From Nocardia jiangxiensis NBRC 101359 (lineage in GTDB: Bacteria; Actinomycetota; Actinomycetes; Mycobacteriales; Mycobacteriaceae), in assembly GCF_000308615.1 (NCBI RefSeq), contig NZ_BAGB01000062.1, forward strand, positions 1-64,000: DNA of 64,000 nucleotides, given 5' to 3'. The translations under genes and the position numbers were made by a program. The notes beneath the pieces were generated by a model. The model was not told the DNA's origin. It did no database searches and saw nothing but the letters and a program-made list of their open reading frames with translations. Positions 16,757 through 26,093 of the stretch are shown here, one piece after another; the first letter of the stretch is position 1, and every line of letters begins with the position of its first letter.

Positions 16757-18087
16757 GCCCCACCGCGGCACTGGAACTCGACGACATCCAGCACATCCTG
16801 CTGACCCGCACCCCGGCGATGACCGGTCGCTACGAGTTCCTGTCCTTCGACGATCCCGCCGGTGGCCGGGCCTGGTTGACGGGTCTGCTGGACCGGATCC
16901 AATCGGCCGCGGACGCACGCGCCACGATGGACAGCTCCGAGCGCTGGATCACCCTGGCCTTCACCTGGCAGGGCCTGCGCGCGCTCGGCGTGCCCCGGGC
17001 CGCGCTGGACAGCTTCCCCGACGAGTTCCGCGAAGGGATGGCCGCGCGCGCCGACATCCTCGGCGACACCGGTGCCAATCACCCCGACAACTGGCTGGGC
17101 GAACTGGCGGGCGAGGATCTGCACGCCATCGCAATCCTGTTCGCGCGCACCGACGCCGAACACCGGCGCGCCACCGACGCACATCGCGAACACGTCGCCC
17201 GCTGCCGCGGGGTACGGGTGTTGTCGTATCTGGATCTCAACGCCTCACCGCCGTTCGACTACGCCCACGACCACTTCGGGTTCCGGGACCGGTTGTCCCA
17301 GCCCGTCATCGAGGGGTCCGGCGAAGTCCCCACGCCGGGTTCGGGAGCGCCGCTGAATGCCGGTGAATTCATCCTCGGCTATCCCGACGAGGCGGGAGCG
17401 CCCCACGGGCTACCGCAGCCGGAAGTGTTGTCCCGCAACGGAAGTTATATGGCCTACCGGCGGCTGCGGGAGCATGTGGGCGCGTTCCGGGATTTCCTGC
17501 GCGAGAGCGCCGGCGACCCCGACGGGCAGGAACTGCTCGCCGCGAAGCTGATGGGGCGCTGGCGCAGCGGTGCGCCGCTGGCGCTGTCCCCGGATGCCGA
17601 CGATCCGGAGTTGGGCGCGGATCCCATGCGCAACAACGATTTCGACTACGGGCAGATGGACCCGCACGGTTACGCGACGCCACTGGGCTCGCACGCACGA
17701 CGCCTCAACCCGCGCGATACGGCCGTGAACATGAACCGGCGCAGAATGATTCGCCGCGGCGCCACCTACGGCCCCGCACTCCCGGCGGGTGCGCCCGACG
17801 ACGGCGTCGACCGCGGCATCGCCGCATTCATCATCTGCGCCAGCCTGATCCGGCAATTCGAGTTCGCCCAGAACGTCTGGATCAACGACGAGACCTTCCA
17901 CGAACTCGGCAACGAACACGATCCCATCTGTGGCGCGCAGGACGGCACCCTGGACTTCACCGTCCCCCGACGCCCCATCCGCACCGTGCACAAGGGCCTG
18001 CCCGCCTTCACCACCCTCGAAGGCGGGGCATATTTCTTCCTCCCCGGCATCAGGGCACTGCACTACCTGGCCACACTCGACGAGTGA
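16753..18087 (+). CDS. DyP-type heme peroxidase
   Basis: 444 residues. The DyP signature is DHFGFRDRLSQPVIEG: the GxxD motif whose Asp assists peroxide cleavage. AEFILGYPDE and the late segment FAQNVWINDETFHELGNEHDPICG also fit the family, and the proximal heme His is expected in the C-terminal half (a HARRLNPRD segment near residue 315 is the likely site). No Tat or Sec signal is present, so it is probably cytosolic. It should oxidise dyes or phenolics with H2O2, or serve another heme-dependent reaction. It lies between two unusual partner genes with a four-base overlap on one side and 16 bases on the other. Confidence 0.88.
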   Translation: MSPTAALELDDIQHILLTRTPAMTGRYEFLSFDDPAGGRAWLTGLLDRIQSAADARATMDSSERWITLAFTWQGLRALGVPRAALDSFPDEFREGMAARADILGDTGANHPDNWLGELAGEDLHAIAILFARTDAEHRRATDAHREHVARCRGVRVLSYLDLNASPPFDYAHDHFGFRDRLSQPVIEGSGEVPTPGSGAPLNAGEFILGYPDEAGAPHGLPQPEVLSRNGSYMAYRRLREHVGAFRDFLRESAGDPDGQELLAAKLMGRWRSGAPLALSPDADDPELGADPMRNNDFDYGQMDPHGYATPLGSHARRLNPRDTAVNMNRRRMIRRGATYGPALPAGAPDDGVDRGIAAFIICASLIRQFEFAQNVWINDETFHELGNEHDPICGAQDGTLDFTVPRRPIRTVHKGLPAFTTLEGGAYFFLPGIRALHYLATLDE

Positions 18088-18103
18088 AAGGCGGTTCGAG
18101 GCC

Positions 18104-19117
18104 GTGAACACTGCACCCTCGGCACGCACCTACAACCAGGACCACATCCCCCGCGCGCGGAACGGGCGGCGGCGGATCAGCATCTACTGGACCTGGAGTT
18201 ATCCCTGGGAAGCCCAACGCGATCCCGCCGAGATCTACAACCGCTTCTCCACCATCACCGAGGTCCGGAACGTCGCATGGCCTGCCTACGAGACCCCCGA
18301 GTACGCTCCGGAGCACTTCCTGCAGGGCATCGCCGGCACGCTCGAGCTGTTCCATCGCTCCACGCTGGCATTCCAGCGCCTCGCCGGCGAGGCGACCGGT
18401 CACCAGGTCGCGGTGTTCCAACGGATCGACCAGGCCGGATACCGGCTGCCGATCGACGAGCGCATCCTCGCCGACACCGACACGCTGATGGTGTTCGGGC
18501 TCGACCATCTGCTGTCCCATCAGGAAGCCGCGCCCGAGGAGATCGAGGCCATCCGGGACTGGCTACGCCGCGAAGGCACCTGCCTGCTGCTCGCGCCGCA
18601 TCACGACGTCGGCTTCACCGACGACTTCACCCAGCGGCAGACCGAATACCAGCATCACGGCGATCCGCTGGTACCCCGGCAACAGCGATTCGGCCGATAC
18701 ACCCGCTCACTGATGACCGCACTCGAAGTGCCGGTGCACAACACGTGGGGACTGCGGCCCGCGGTCGTCGACGGCACCACCCAGATCGCCCCGCTCACTC
18801 GTTTTCCCGACCTGGACGGCCCGCACCTGCTCGACCAGGTCACCACCTTCAATTTCCACCCCCACCTGCCGCACTACGAACTCACCTCTCGGGAGAGCGA
18901 ATCCCTGCGCGTACTCGGCCGGCAACGCGTCGATCCGGCTCGGCCGCACCCTTTCACGGCGGCCGGCAACACCGAATTCAACGCACTGATCTGGATGCCG
19001 CCCGACGGCACGCGCGCCGGGGATATCGTGCTCATCGATTCCACCAACTTCACCACCCTCTTCGGCGGCACCGACAGTCTGCAGAACCTCTGGCACAACC
19101 TCGCCGTCATGAAATGA
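18104..19117 (+). CDS. Uncharacterised protein, third gene of the DyP unit
   Basis: 337 residues from GTG 18104, 16 bases after the peroxidase stop with AAAGG in between. Starts with YWTWSYPWEAQRDPAEIYNRF. The middle has DTLMVFGLDHLLSHQEAAPEEIEAIRDWLRREGTCLLLAPHHDVGFTDDF. That pattern (a hydrophobic strand, a call for residues to open, then a loop before LLLAPHHD) resembles class I glutamine-amidotransferase-like folds, but without the catalytic Cys-His-Glu set that I can identify. Several His-rich loops (APHHDVG, NFHPHLPHYE) could bind metal. Function unknown; the tight linkage points to joint work with the DyP peroxidase. Confidence 0.72.
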   Translation: MNTAPSARTYNQDHIPRARNGRRRISIYWTWSYPWEAQRDPAEIYNRFSTITEVRNVAWPAYETPEYAPEHFLQGIAGTLELFHRSTLAFQRLAGEATGHQVAVFQRIDQAGYRLPIDERILADTDTLMVFGLDHLLSHQEAAPEEIEAIRDWLRREGTCLLLAPHHDVGFTDDFTQRQTEYQHHGDPLVPRQQRFGRYTRSLMTALEVPVHNTWGLRPAVVDGTTQIAPLTRFPDLDGPHLLDQVTTFNFHPHLPHYELTSRESESLRVLGRQRVDPARPHPFTAAGNTEFNALIWMPPDGTRAGDIVLIDSTNFTTLFGGTDSLQNLWHNLAVMK

Positions 19118-19202
19118 GGGTTCGGGGTGGGGTGGTTGTGCCAGGCGGTCGGAGATGCTTGTTCCTGCCTTGCCTCTTGGTCACTGGCCAAGTGCCGCGT
19201 GA

Positions 19203-20984
19203 TCACGATCCGGGCTTGACACCCGCGGCGACCTCGTCCGGGAAGGTCTCGTAGAACGGGACATAGCCGTCCGCGCGGCCGGTGAGGACGTAGCGGGCGG
19301 TGGTTTCGTCGGCGCCGAAGCCCTGTTTGCGCAGGTCCACCTTGCGGCTCTTGAAGGTGCTGGTGGTCTCGAGTTCGTCGACCACCCGGATGAACAGGGG
19401 TACTGCGTAACCCGGCAGACGATCGTAGAGGTGGGCGGCCAGGGATGTGCCGTCGAACTGCGCGCCGGGGCGCAGGGTCACCGCGGCCATTCCGGCCTTG
19501 CCGTCGGCTCCGGGGACGTCGACGCCGTAGACCACCGCCTGGGTGATCCACTCCACGCCGTCGAAGGCGCCCTCGACCTCGGTGGTCGCGACGTTCTCCC
19601 CCTTCCAGCGGAAGGTATCGCCGAGACGGTCGACGAAGGCGATGTGATGCCAATGCTGGTCGCGCACGAGGTCACCGGTGTCGAACCAGCAGTCGCCGTC
19701 GCGAAATGCGTTGCGCACCAACTTCGCCTCGGTCGCGGCCTGGTCGGTGTAACCGTCGAAGGGCGAGCGTCCGGTCACCTTGGCCAGCAGCAGGCCGGTG
19801 CCGCCGGACCGCACGCGCCGGGCCCGGCCGTTCTCGAAGCGTCGCGCCTTGCCGGTGGCGTCGTCCACCTCGACGATCGCGTACGGCAGCGGCCCGAATC
19901 CGGCGGTGCGGTCCACGCCGAATGCGTTGATGAAGCCGATATTTCCCTCGCTGGCGGCATAGAACTCAACGATCCGGCCGATGCCGAAACGTCGCCGGAA
20001 CTCGTCCCACAACTCCGGGCGCAACCCGTTGCCGACCGCCAGTCGCACCGAATGCGTTCGCTCCTGGGTCTTTTCGGGCTGATTGAGCAGATAGCGGCAC
20101 AGCTCGCCGATGTAGATGAACGCCGTGGCGCGGTTCGCGATCACCTCGTCCCAGAAACCGGACGCGGAGAACTTGCGCCCCAGCGCGAAGGTCGCCCGCG
20201 ATCCGAGCACCGCGCCCAGGGCGACGGTCAGCGCGTTGTTGTGATAGAGCGGCAGGCAGCAGTACAGGGTGTCCTTGCCGCGCAGGCGAATACCCAGACC
20301 GCCGAGTCCGGCCATCCCCTTGATCCACCGCAGATGCGTCATCACGCTGGCCTTGGGCAGGCCGGTGGTGCCGGAGGTGAAGATCAGGAAGGCTCGCTCG
20401 CTGGCCCGAACATCCTGGCACGCGGCCGGATTCGCGGTCGGCGCGGTGCTCGCGCGGTCGGCGAGTTCCTCGGCGAACAGCAGATTCGCGGGCGGCTCGG
20501 ACAGCGAGTCCAGCGCCTCCCGGCACTCCGCACCGATCACGTTCACCACACTGCCGAGCAGTCCGACGCTGTGCGCCAGAACCCGGTCGCGCTGATGATG
20601 ATTGAGCAGCCCGACCGTCGCACCCAGCTTCACCGTCGCCAGTACCACGAACAACGTCTCGGGCCGATTGGTCATCAGCACCCCGACCACATCACCGCGC
20701 GAGACACCGCACTCGGCCAGCACCGCCGCATAGCGGTTCACCTCGAGATTCGCTGCGCCGTAGGTGTATTCGCGTTCCTCGAAGCGCAGGAACGGCCGAT
20801 CCGGCACGCGTTCGGCGGCGCGCTGGAAGTACGACCCGATCGAGGCCCGGTCGCCGGAACGCACCAGCATCCCGGTGGCGCCGCGCAGCATGCCGGGTGC
20901 GTCCGCGGCCATGGCGGGCAGTGTGCGCACCAGATCGAGCAGGGTGACGTTCGTCGAGACGTCCGCGGTCACGGTGTCCTCCAA
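19203..20984 (-). CDS. fadD6: Long-chain acyl-CoA synthetase FadD6
   Basis: 593 residues of the FATP/very-long-chain class of acyl-CoA synthetase. Visible are the AMP-binding P-loop FTSGTTGLPKASVMTH, FYAASEGNIGF, the adenylate motif FDTGDLVRDQ, DRLGDTFRWKGENVATTEVE, and a C-terminal KSRKVDLRKQGF with the catalytic Lys region. It activates fatty acids as acyl-AMP then acyl-CoA at or near the membrane. It is upstream-linked to LOG-family genes exactly as Rv1206 is. The start is ATG 20984; a GTG four codons on is an alternative. Confidence 0.94.
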   Translation of the reverse strand: MEDTVTADVSTNVTLLDLVRTLPAMAADAPGMLRGATGMLVRSGDRASIGSYFQRAAERVPDRPFLRFEEREYTYGAANLEVNRYAAVLAECGVSRGDVVGVLMTNRPETLFVVLATVKLGATVGLLNHHQRDRVLAHSVGLLGSVVNVIGAECREALDSLSEPPANLLFAEELADRASTAPTANPAACQDVRASERAFLIFTSGTTGLPKASVMTHLRWIKGMAGLGGLGIRLRGKDTLYCCLPLYHNNALTVALGAVLGSRATFALGRKFSASGFWDEVIANRATAFIYIGELCRYLLNQPEKTQERTHSVRLAVGNGLRPELWDEFRRRFGIGRIVEFYAASEGNIGFINAFGVDRTAGFGPLPYAIVEVDDATGKARRFENGRARRVRSGGTGLLLAKVTGRSPFDGYTDQAATEAKLVRNAFRDGDCWFDTGDLVRDQHWHHIAFVDRLGDTFRWKGENVATTEVEGAFDGVEWITQAVVYGVDVPGADGKAGMAAVTLRPGAQFDGTSLAAHLYDRLPGYAVPLFIRVVDELETTSTFKSRKVDLRKQGFGADETTARYVLTGRADGYVPFYETFPDEVAAGVKPGS

Positions 20985-20996
20985 CGGGTTTCGGGT

Positions 20997-21554
20997 TCAG
21001 GTCGACAGGGGTGCCAGGGTGTCGAACGCCTGCGGAAGATCCGGCGTGACCCGGATCCGGTCGAGCGAGGCTCGGGTGACGAAACCGCTCTCGAGCAACT
21101 GCTCGATCCAGGCGAACAGACCCTGATAGTGCCCCAGCGGATCGAGCACCACCACCGGCTTGTCGTGCATGCCGAGATATCCGCCGGTCCAGGTCTCGAA
21201 GAACTCCTCCAGCGTGCCGATGCCGCCGGGCAGGGTGAGGAAGGCGTCGGCGCGATCCTCCATCACCTGTTTGCGCCCGCGCATGGTGTCGGTGACGATC
21301 AGCTCGTCGGCGTCGACATCGGCGACCTCGTGGTGCACGAGCTGTTTCGGAATGACGCCGATCGTGCGCGCACCACCGGCGCGCGCCGCGGTCGCGACCG
21401 CGCCCATCATCGATACGTTTCCGCCGCCGGAAACCAATTGCCAACCCCGCCGGGCGATCTCGGTGCCGACCTGGCCGGCCAGCCGCAGATGCGCCGCATC
21501 CCCGGCACTGGCCGAACAGTAGACGCACACCGCGAACGGCCGCTCACTCACCAC
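20997..21554 (-). CDS. LOG-family nucleoside 5'-monophosphate phosphoribohydrolase (Rv1205-like)
   Basis: 185 residues. The Rossmann-like fold carries the family motifs VSGGGNVSMMGAVA and the catalytic PGGIGTLEEFFE. Members cut cytokinin riboside or purine monophosphates to free base and ribose 5-phosphate; the M. tuberculosis homologue Rv1205 makes cytokinins. It overlaps the upstream LOG paralogue by seven bases and is followed by fadD6 after 12 bases, so the three are likely one transcript. Confidence 0.93.
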   Translation of the reverse strand: MVSERPFAVCVYCSASAGDAAHLRLAGQVGTEIARRGWQLVSGGGNVSMMGAVATAARAGGARTIGVIPKQLVHHEVADVDADELIVTDTMRGRKQVMEDRADAFLTLPGGIGTLEEFFETWTGGYLGMHDKPVVVLDPLGHYQGLFAWIEQLLESGFVTRASLDRIRVTPDLPQAFDTLAPLST

Positions 21555-22351
21555 AGATCCTCCGTCCCTATCGAATCCTCACCGCGGCTCTCGGCAGCGC
21601 GAACCACGATGTCGACAACTCTTTCCACGTCGTCGGTGACCTCCACCAGGCTCAGATCCCCGGGCGAGATCTTGCCCGACCCCAGCAGCGAATCGTGCAG
21701 CCAGTCGACCAGGCCCGACCAGTACCGGGTGCCGAACAGGATGATCGGGAAGCGGGTGATCTTGTGCGTCTGCACCAGAGTCAGCGCCTCGAACAACTCG
21801 TCCAGCGTGCCGAACCCGCCCGGCAGGCAGATGAACGCCTGTGAATACTTGACGAACATCGTCTTGCGGGCGAAGAAGTAGCGGAAGTTGATACCCAGAT
21901 CCACCCACTCGTTCAGCCCCTGTTCCATCGGCAGTTCGATGCCCAGGCCGATCGAATAGCCGCCCGCCTCGTGCGCACCCCGGTTGGCCGCCTCCATCAC
22001 GCCCGGACCGCCACCGGTGATCACCGCGAATCCGGCCCGCGAGAGCGCACCGCCGATCGCCTGCGCGGCCTGGTACTCCGGATGATCCACCGGCGTGCGC
22101 GCGGACCCGAAAACCGTGACGGCCCGGGGGATTTCGGCCAGGGCGCCGAACCCCTCCACGAATTCACTCTGAATCCGCAGCACCCGCCACGGATCGGTGT
22201 GCACCCAATCGGTCGGCCCGCGCCCGTCGAGCAGATGCTGATCGGTGGTACCGGTCCCCTGCTTACGATCCCCCCGCAACATGATCGGTCCCCGGTACTT
22301 CGGCGCCGAACGAGTCGATCGGGGCGCAACGGGCTCGGATTCGCTGGACAT
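21548..22351 (-). CDS. Second LOG-family protein (TIGR00730)
   Basis: 267 residues. A disordered, basic N-terminal segment of about 30 residues precedes a LOG domain with VFGSARTPVDHPEY, ITGGGPGVMEAANRGA and PGGFGTLDELFE. It keeps the Glu and Arg of the catalytic loop. The long N-terminal segment sets it apart from the 185-residue enzyme beside it. Possible roles are hydrolysis of a nucleoside monophosphate or a related decarboxylase-like function. It starts the LOG-LOG-fadD6 unit. Confidence 0.9.
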   Translation of the reverse strand: MSSESEPVAPRSTRSAPKYRGPIMLRGDRKQGTGTTDQHLLDGRGPTDWVHTDPWRVLRIQSEFVEGFGALAEIPRAVTVFGSARTPVDHPEYQAAQAIGGALSRAGFAVITGGGPGVMEAANRGAHEAGGYSIGLGIELPMEQGLNEWVDLGINFRYFFARKTMFVKYSQAFICLPGGFGTLDELFEALTLVQTHKITRFPIILFGTRYWSGLVDWLHDSLLGSGKISPGDLSLVEVTDDVERVVDIVVRAAESRGEDSIGTEDLW

Positions 22352-22381
22352 GAAACAAACGCTAGCAGTTCGGTTGCTGGG

Positions 22382-23476
22382 TCAGGCGTGCGTGAGATAT
22401 CCGCGCAGGATGTCCGTGACCGTGGTGATCTGGGCGGTCGGGACGTGTTCGTCGACGGTGTGCGCGAGATCGGGATCGCCGGGGCCGAAGTTGACCGCCG
22501 GGATGCCGCGGGCGGCGAAGCGGGAGACGTCGGTCCAGCCGTATTTGGCGCGGACGCCACCGCCACCGTGCGAATGCACCTGCTCGACAAGGTTCTTCGC
22601 GGCGGGGGCGGTCAGGCCGGGTAGCGCGCCGGATGCGCCGTCGGTGCGTTCCAAGGTCAGATCCAGGCCCGAGAACACCTGGCGCACATGCTCGGTCGCC
22701 TGCTCGAGCGAACGGTCCGGGGCGAACCGGAAATTCACCTCGATCGCCGCCTCGTCCGGCACCACGTTGCCGGCCACACCGCCGCCGATCCGCACCGCGG
22801 ACAGACCCTCGCGATAGACGCAGCCGTCGATGTCCACCTCGCGCGGGCGATATTCGCTCAGCCGCTGCAGGATCGGGGCGAGGGCGTGAATCGCGTTGTC
22901 GCCCTTCCAGGCTCGCGCGGTGTGCGCGCGGGTGCCGCGGACGGTGAGCCGGACCCGCAGTGTGCCCTGGCATCCCGCCTCGATCCAGCCGCCGGACGGC
23001 TCGCCCAGGATGGCCAGATCGCCGTCCAGCCATTCGGGCAGTTCGCGTTCGATGCGGCCGAGGCCGTTGAACTCCGCGGAGATCTCCTCGCAGTCGTAGA
23101 AGATCAGGGTCAGATCGCACACCGGATCGGCGACCGTGGCGGCCAGGTGCAGGAATACCGCGTCACCGGATTTCATGTCGACGGTGCCGCACCCGTAGAG
23201 CGTCTCCTGACCGTCGAGGGTCTCGAACCGGCTCGGGACGTTGCCCGCGATCGGCACGGTGTCCAGATGCCCGGCCAGGATGACGCGGGTGTCCCGGCCC
23301 CGATCGGTGCGGGCCAGCACGGTGTTGCCGCAGCGCAGCACCTCGAAACCGCTGGTCTGCTCGCGCAACGCCCACGTCACCGTGTCGACGATCGCCGCCT
23401 CGTCCTTGGAGACGCTCGGGATGTCCACGAGGGCGGCGGTGAGGGTGATGGGGTCGGCGCGCAGATCGATGGTCAC
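22382..23476 (-). CDS. dapE: Succinyl-diaminopimelate desuccinylase
   Basis: 364 residues from GTG 23476; the long upstream frame is an artefact of high GC. A metal-dependent M20 peptidase: AGHLDTVP with the first metal His and Asp, DMKSGDA, the catalytic EE pair in YDCEEISAEFNG, LGEPSGG, and a late VNFGPGDPDLAHTVDEHV with the last metal His. It hydrolyses N-succinyl-LL-diaminopimelate to LL-diaminopimelate and succinate in lysine and peptidoglycan synthesis. It is divergent from dapD with 93 bases between. dapC, the step between them, is at 29567-30676. Confidence 0.95.
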   Translation of the reverse strand: MTIDLRADPITLTAALVDIPSVSKDEAAIVDTVTWALREQTSGFEVLRCGNTVLARTDRGRDTRVILAGHLDTVPIAGNVPSRFETLDGQETLYGCGTVDMKSGDAVFLHLAATVADPVCDLTLIFYDCEEISAEFNGLGRIERELPEWLDGDLAILGEPSGGWIEAGCQGTLRVRLTVRGTRAHTARAWKGDNAIHALAPILQRLSEYRPREVDIDGCVYREGLSAVRIGGGVAGNVVPDEAAIEVNFRFAPDRSLEQATEHVRQVFSGLDLTLERTDGASGALPGLTAPAAKNLVEQVHSHGGGGVRAKYGWTDVSRFAARGIPAVNFGPGDPDLAHTVDEHVPTAQITTVTDILRGYLTHA

Positions 23477-23556
23477 CCGTACCAGCCTAATTGTTCGCGA
23501 ACTCGCGCTCCCGGCCCGCGGCGCACCCACCGGCCCCGCACCACCCGGCCTGCCCA

Positions 23557-23562
23557 TACACT
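23557..23562 (+). promoter_or_regulatory. -10 box for leaderless dapD
   Basis: TACACT lies seven bases before the GTG of dapD and no ribosome binding site precedes that codon. This matches leaderless mycobacterial promoters. Confidence 0.5.
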
Positions 23563-23569
23563 CGGGACC

Positions 23570-24523
23570 GTGAGCATTCAGGGAGCATCCGCAGTCGGCC
23601 TGGCGACCGTCACCGTGAACGGGACGGTGCTGGACACCTGGTACCCGTACCCCGAACTGGGTGAGTTCGGTACCGGTGGCACCGAGAAGCTGGACCCTGC
23701 CGATCCCGAATACGCGCGGTTCGCCGATCTCGTCGGCGTCGACGAGGCCCGCCGGGTCGAGGTGGTCGCGGTGCGCACCACCATCGCCGACCTGTCCGCC
23801 GCCCCGGCCGACGCCCACGACGTCTACCTGCGGCTGCACCTGCTCTCGCATCGTCTGGTGCGCCCGCACGGGCTGAGCCTGGAGGGCCAGTTCGGCCTGC
23901 TGGCCAACGTCGTGTGGACCAACCACGGTCCGTGCGCGGTGGAGGAGTTCGAGCTGGTGCGCGCCCGGTTGCGCGCCCGCGGCCCGGTCACCGTGTACAG
24001 CCTGGACAAGTTCCCCCGGATGGTCGACTACGTGTTGCCCTCGGGCGTGCGGATCGGCGATGCGGACCGGGTGCGCCTGGGTGCGCATCTGGCCGAGGGC
24101 AGCACGGTCATGCACGAGGGTTTCGTGAACTTCAACGCCGGGACGCTGGGCGCGTCCATGGTGGAGGGTCGCATCTCCGCCGGTGTGGTGGTCGGCGACG
24201 GCTCGGACGTCGGCGGCGGTGCCTCGATCATGGGCACGCTGTCCGGCGGCGGCAAGCAGGTCATCTCGATCGGCGAGCGCTGCCTGCTCGGCGCGAACGC
24301 CGGTCTGGGCATCTCCCTCGGTGACGACTGCATCGTCGAGGCGGGGCTCTACCTCACCGCGGGCACCAAGGTCGCACTGCCCGACGGCGGCACCGTCAAG
24401 GCCGCCGACCTCACCGGCCGCTCGAACCTGCTGTTCCGGCGCAATTCGCTGACCGGCGCGGTGGAGGTCGTCGCCCGCAAGGGCACCGGTATCGAACTCA
24501 ACGCAGCACTGCACGCGAACTGA
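23570..24523 (+). CDS. dapD: 2,3,4,5-tetrahydropyridine-2,6-dicarboxylate N-succinyltransferase
   Basis: 317 residues, the same length as M. tuberculosis DapD. Start is GTG 23570. The C-terminal half is a left-handed beta-helix of hexapeptide repeats, visible as VRLGAHLAEGSTVMHEGFVNFNAGTL and SDVGGGASIMGTLSGGG. It transfers succinate from succinyl-CoA to tetrahydrodipicolinate, the first succinylated step towards meso-diaminopimelate. It converges with fadD36; a strong hairpin sits between the two stops. Confidence 0.96.
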   Translation: MSIQGASAVGLATVTVNGTVLDTWYPYPELGEFGTGGTEKLDPADPEYARFADLVGVDEARRVEVVAVRTTIADLSAAPADAHDVYLRLHLLSHRLVRPHGLSLEGQFGLLANVVWTNHGPCAVEEFELVRARLRARGPVTVYSLDKFPRMVDYVLPSGVRIGDADRVRLGAHLAEGSTVMHEGFVNFNAGTLGASMVEGRISAGVVVGDGSDVGGGASIMGTLSGGGKQVISIGERCLLGANAGLGISLGDDCIVEAGLYLTAGTKVALPDGGTVKAADLTGRSNLLFRRNSLTGAVEVVARKGTGIELNAALHAN

Positions 24524-24533
24524 GGTCGTTCGG

Positions 24534-24562
24534 GGAAATGCCTTGGATGCCAAGGCATTTCC
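24534..24562. terminator. Bidirectional hairpin terminator between dapD and fadD36
   Basis: Thirteen perfectly paired bases (24534-24546 with 24550-24562) and a three-base ATG loop lie between the convergent stops. The symmetric stem can serve both strands. No U-tract follows, as is usual for actinobacterial I-shaped terminators. Confidence 0.85.
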
Positions 24563-24594
24563 TCATCGTCTCGACGACCAGCAGGGCTCGAGGC

Positions 24595-26022
24595 TCAACC
24601 GAGCAGCTTCTTCTGCACCTTGCCCATGGCGTTGCGCGGCAGCGATTCCACCAGACGCACCTCGCGGGGCCGCTTGTGCACCGAAAGCTGTTGCGCCACA
24701 TGGTCGATCAGCGCACGCTCGAGTTCTCCGGGGGCGCCCTCGCGAGGCACCACGAAGGCGACGATGCGCTGGCCCAGATCGTCGTCCGCGACGCCCACCA
24801 CGGCGGCCTCGGCAACCGCGGCATGTCCGAGCAGGGCGGTCTCGATCTCGCCCGCGCCGATGCGGAAGCCGCCGGATTTGATCAGGTCCACCGATTCGCG
24901 CCCGACGATGCGGTGGAAGCCGTCCGCGTCGATCGCCGCGACGTCGCCGGTGCGGAACCAGCCGTCCTCGGTCCAGCATTCGGCCGTGGCCTCGGGCCGG
25001 TTCAGATAGCCGCCGAACAGCATCGGCCCGCGCACCTGTAGTCCGCCGATACTCTCGCCGTCGTGCGGGACCGGTTCGCCGGATTCGTCGCGCAGCCTGG
25101 TCTGCACACCCTCGACCGGGGTGCCGACCCAGCCGGGACGCCGTTCGGAGTCCACGCGGGTGGACAGGGTGATCATGGTCTCGCTCATCCCGTAGCGCTC
25201 CACGGGAGCCTGACCGGTGAGCTCGCGCAGCCGCTCGAACACCGGTACCGGCAGCGGCGCGCTACCGGATATCAGCAATCGCGCCTTCGCCAGTTCCCGT
25301 GCGGCGGAAGGATCTTCGACAACCCGCGACCACACCGTCGGCACCCCGAAGTACATCGTGCCCTTCGCCGCGGCATAGGCGGCGGGGGTCGGCTTGCCGG
25401 TGTGCACCAGCGGACTGCCCACCCGCAGCGGACCCAGCACGCCCAGGATGAGGCCGTGCACGTGGAACAGGGGAAGTCCGTGCACCAGAACGTCGTTCGA
25501 GGTCCACGCCCACGCCTGCGCGAGCGCGTCCAGTCCGGCGGCGATCGCACCCCGGCTCAGCACCACGCCTTTGGGCGCACCGGTGGTGCCGGAGGTGTAG
25601 AGGATGAAAGCCGTTGTGCCCGGCCCGGGTTCGGGATAGGTGTGCCAGGAACGCGCGTGCGTGCGCACCGGGATCACCGGAAGTTCGGCACCCTCGGGCG
25701 CCTCACCGAGCCATGCCTGCGCCCCGGAATCGGTCAGGATGTGCGCGATCTCGGCCGGTCCGGAATCCGGCGGCACCGGTACCACCGTGACCCCGGCGAT
25801 CAGACTGCCCAGGATGGCCAGCACCGTCGTGGCGCTCGGCCGCGCCAGTACCGCGACCCGCTCGGCCTGCGCGACCCGTTCGGCCACCGAGGTCGCCGCA
25901 CCGATCAGATCGCTGCGCGAGAGCGTATGCCCGTCGATCGTGACAGCATCGGGAATATCCGCACCCGCGGCGACGGCGGCCGGATTCAACGACTTCAGCA
26001 GCGGTAACGACCCATACGACAC
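24595..26022 (-). CDS. Acyl-CoA synthetase (FadD36-like)
   Basis: 475 residues, shorter than fadD6. ANL-superfamily motifs: YTSGTTGAPKGVVLS for AMP binding, ERYGMSETM, WFRTGDVAAIDADGFHRIVGRESVDLIKSGGFRI, and the catalytic Lys in NAMGKVQKKLL at the extreme C-terminus. It resembles M. tuberculosis FadD36 (Rv1193), which acts on short acyl groups such as malonate or propionate-type acids. The exact acid is not known here. ATG 26022 is the start. Confidence 0.88.
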   Translation of the reverse strand: MSYGSLPLLKSLNPAAVAAGADIPDAVTIDGHTLSRSDLIGAATSVAERVAQAERVAVLARPSATTVLAILGSLIAGVTVVPVPPDSGPAEIAHILTDSGAQAWLGEAPEGAELPVIPVRTHARSWHTYPEPGPGTTAFILYTSGTTGAPKGVVLSRGAIAAGLDALAQAWAWTSNDVLVHGLPLFHVHGLILGVLGPLRVGSPLVHTGKPTPAAYAAAKGTMYFGVPTVWSRVVEDPSAARELAKARLLISGSAPLPVPVFERLRELTGQAPVERYGMSETMITLSTRVDSERRPGWVGTPVEGVQTRLRDESGEPVPHDGESIGGLQVRGPMLFGGYLNRPEATAECWTEDGWFRTGDVAAIDADGFHRIVGRESVDLIKSGGFRIGAGEIETALLGHAAVAEAAVVGVADDDLGQRIVAFVVPREGAPGELERALIDHVAQQLSVHKRPREVRLVESLPRNAMGKVQKKLLG

Positions 26023-26093
26023 CGGTTCAACCTATCAAGCCGCCGCCCCGCCCTTTCGCCCTTCCGCCGGTACGGCGAGGAAAACGATGCGAC

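Noticed and set aside
22382..24553. 723-codon frame extending dapE upstream over dapD
   Set aside because: Only the last 364 codons show the M20 peptidase; the upstream part is antisense to dapD.
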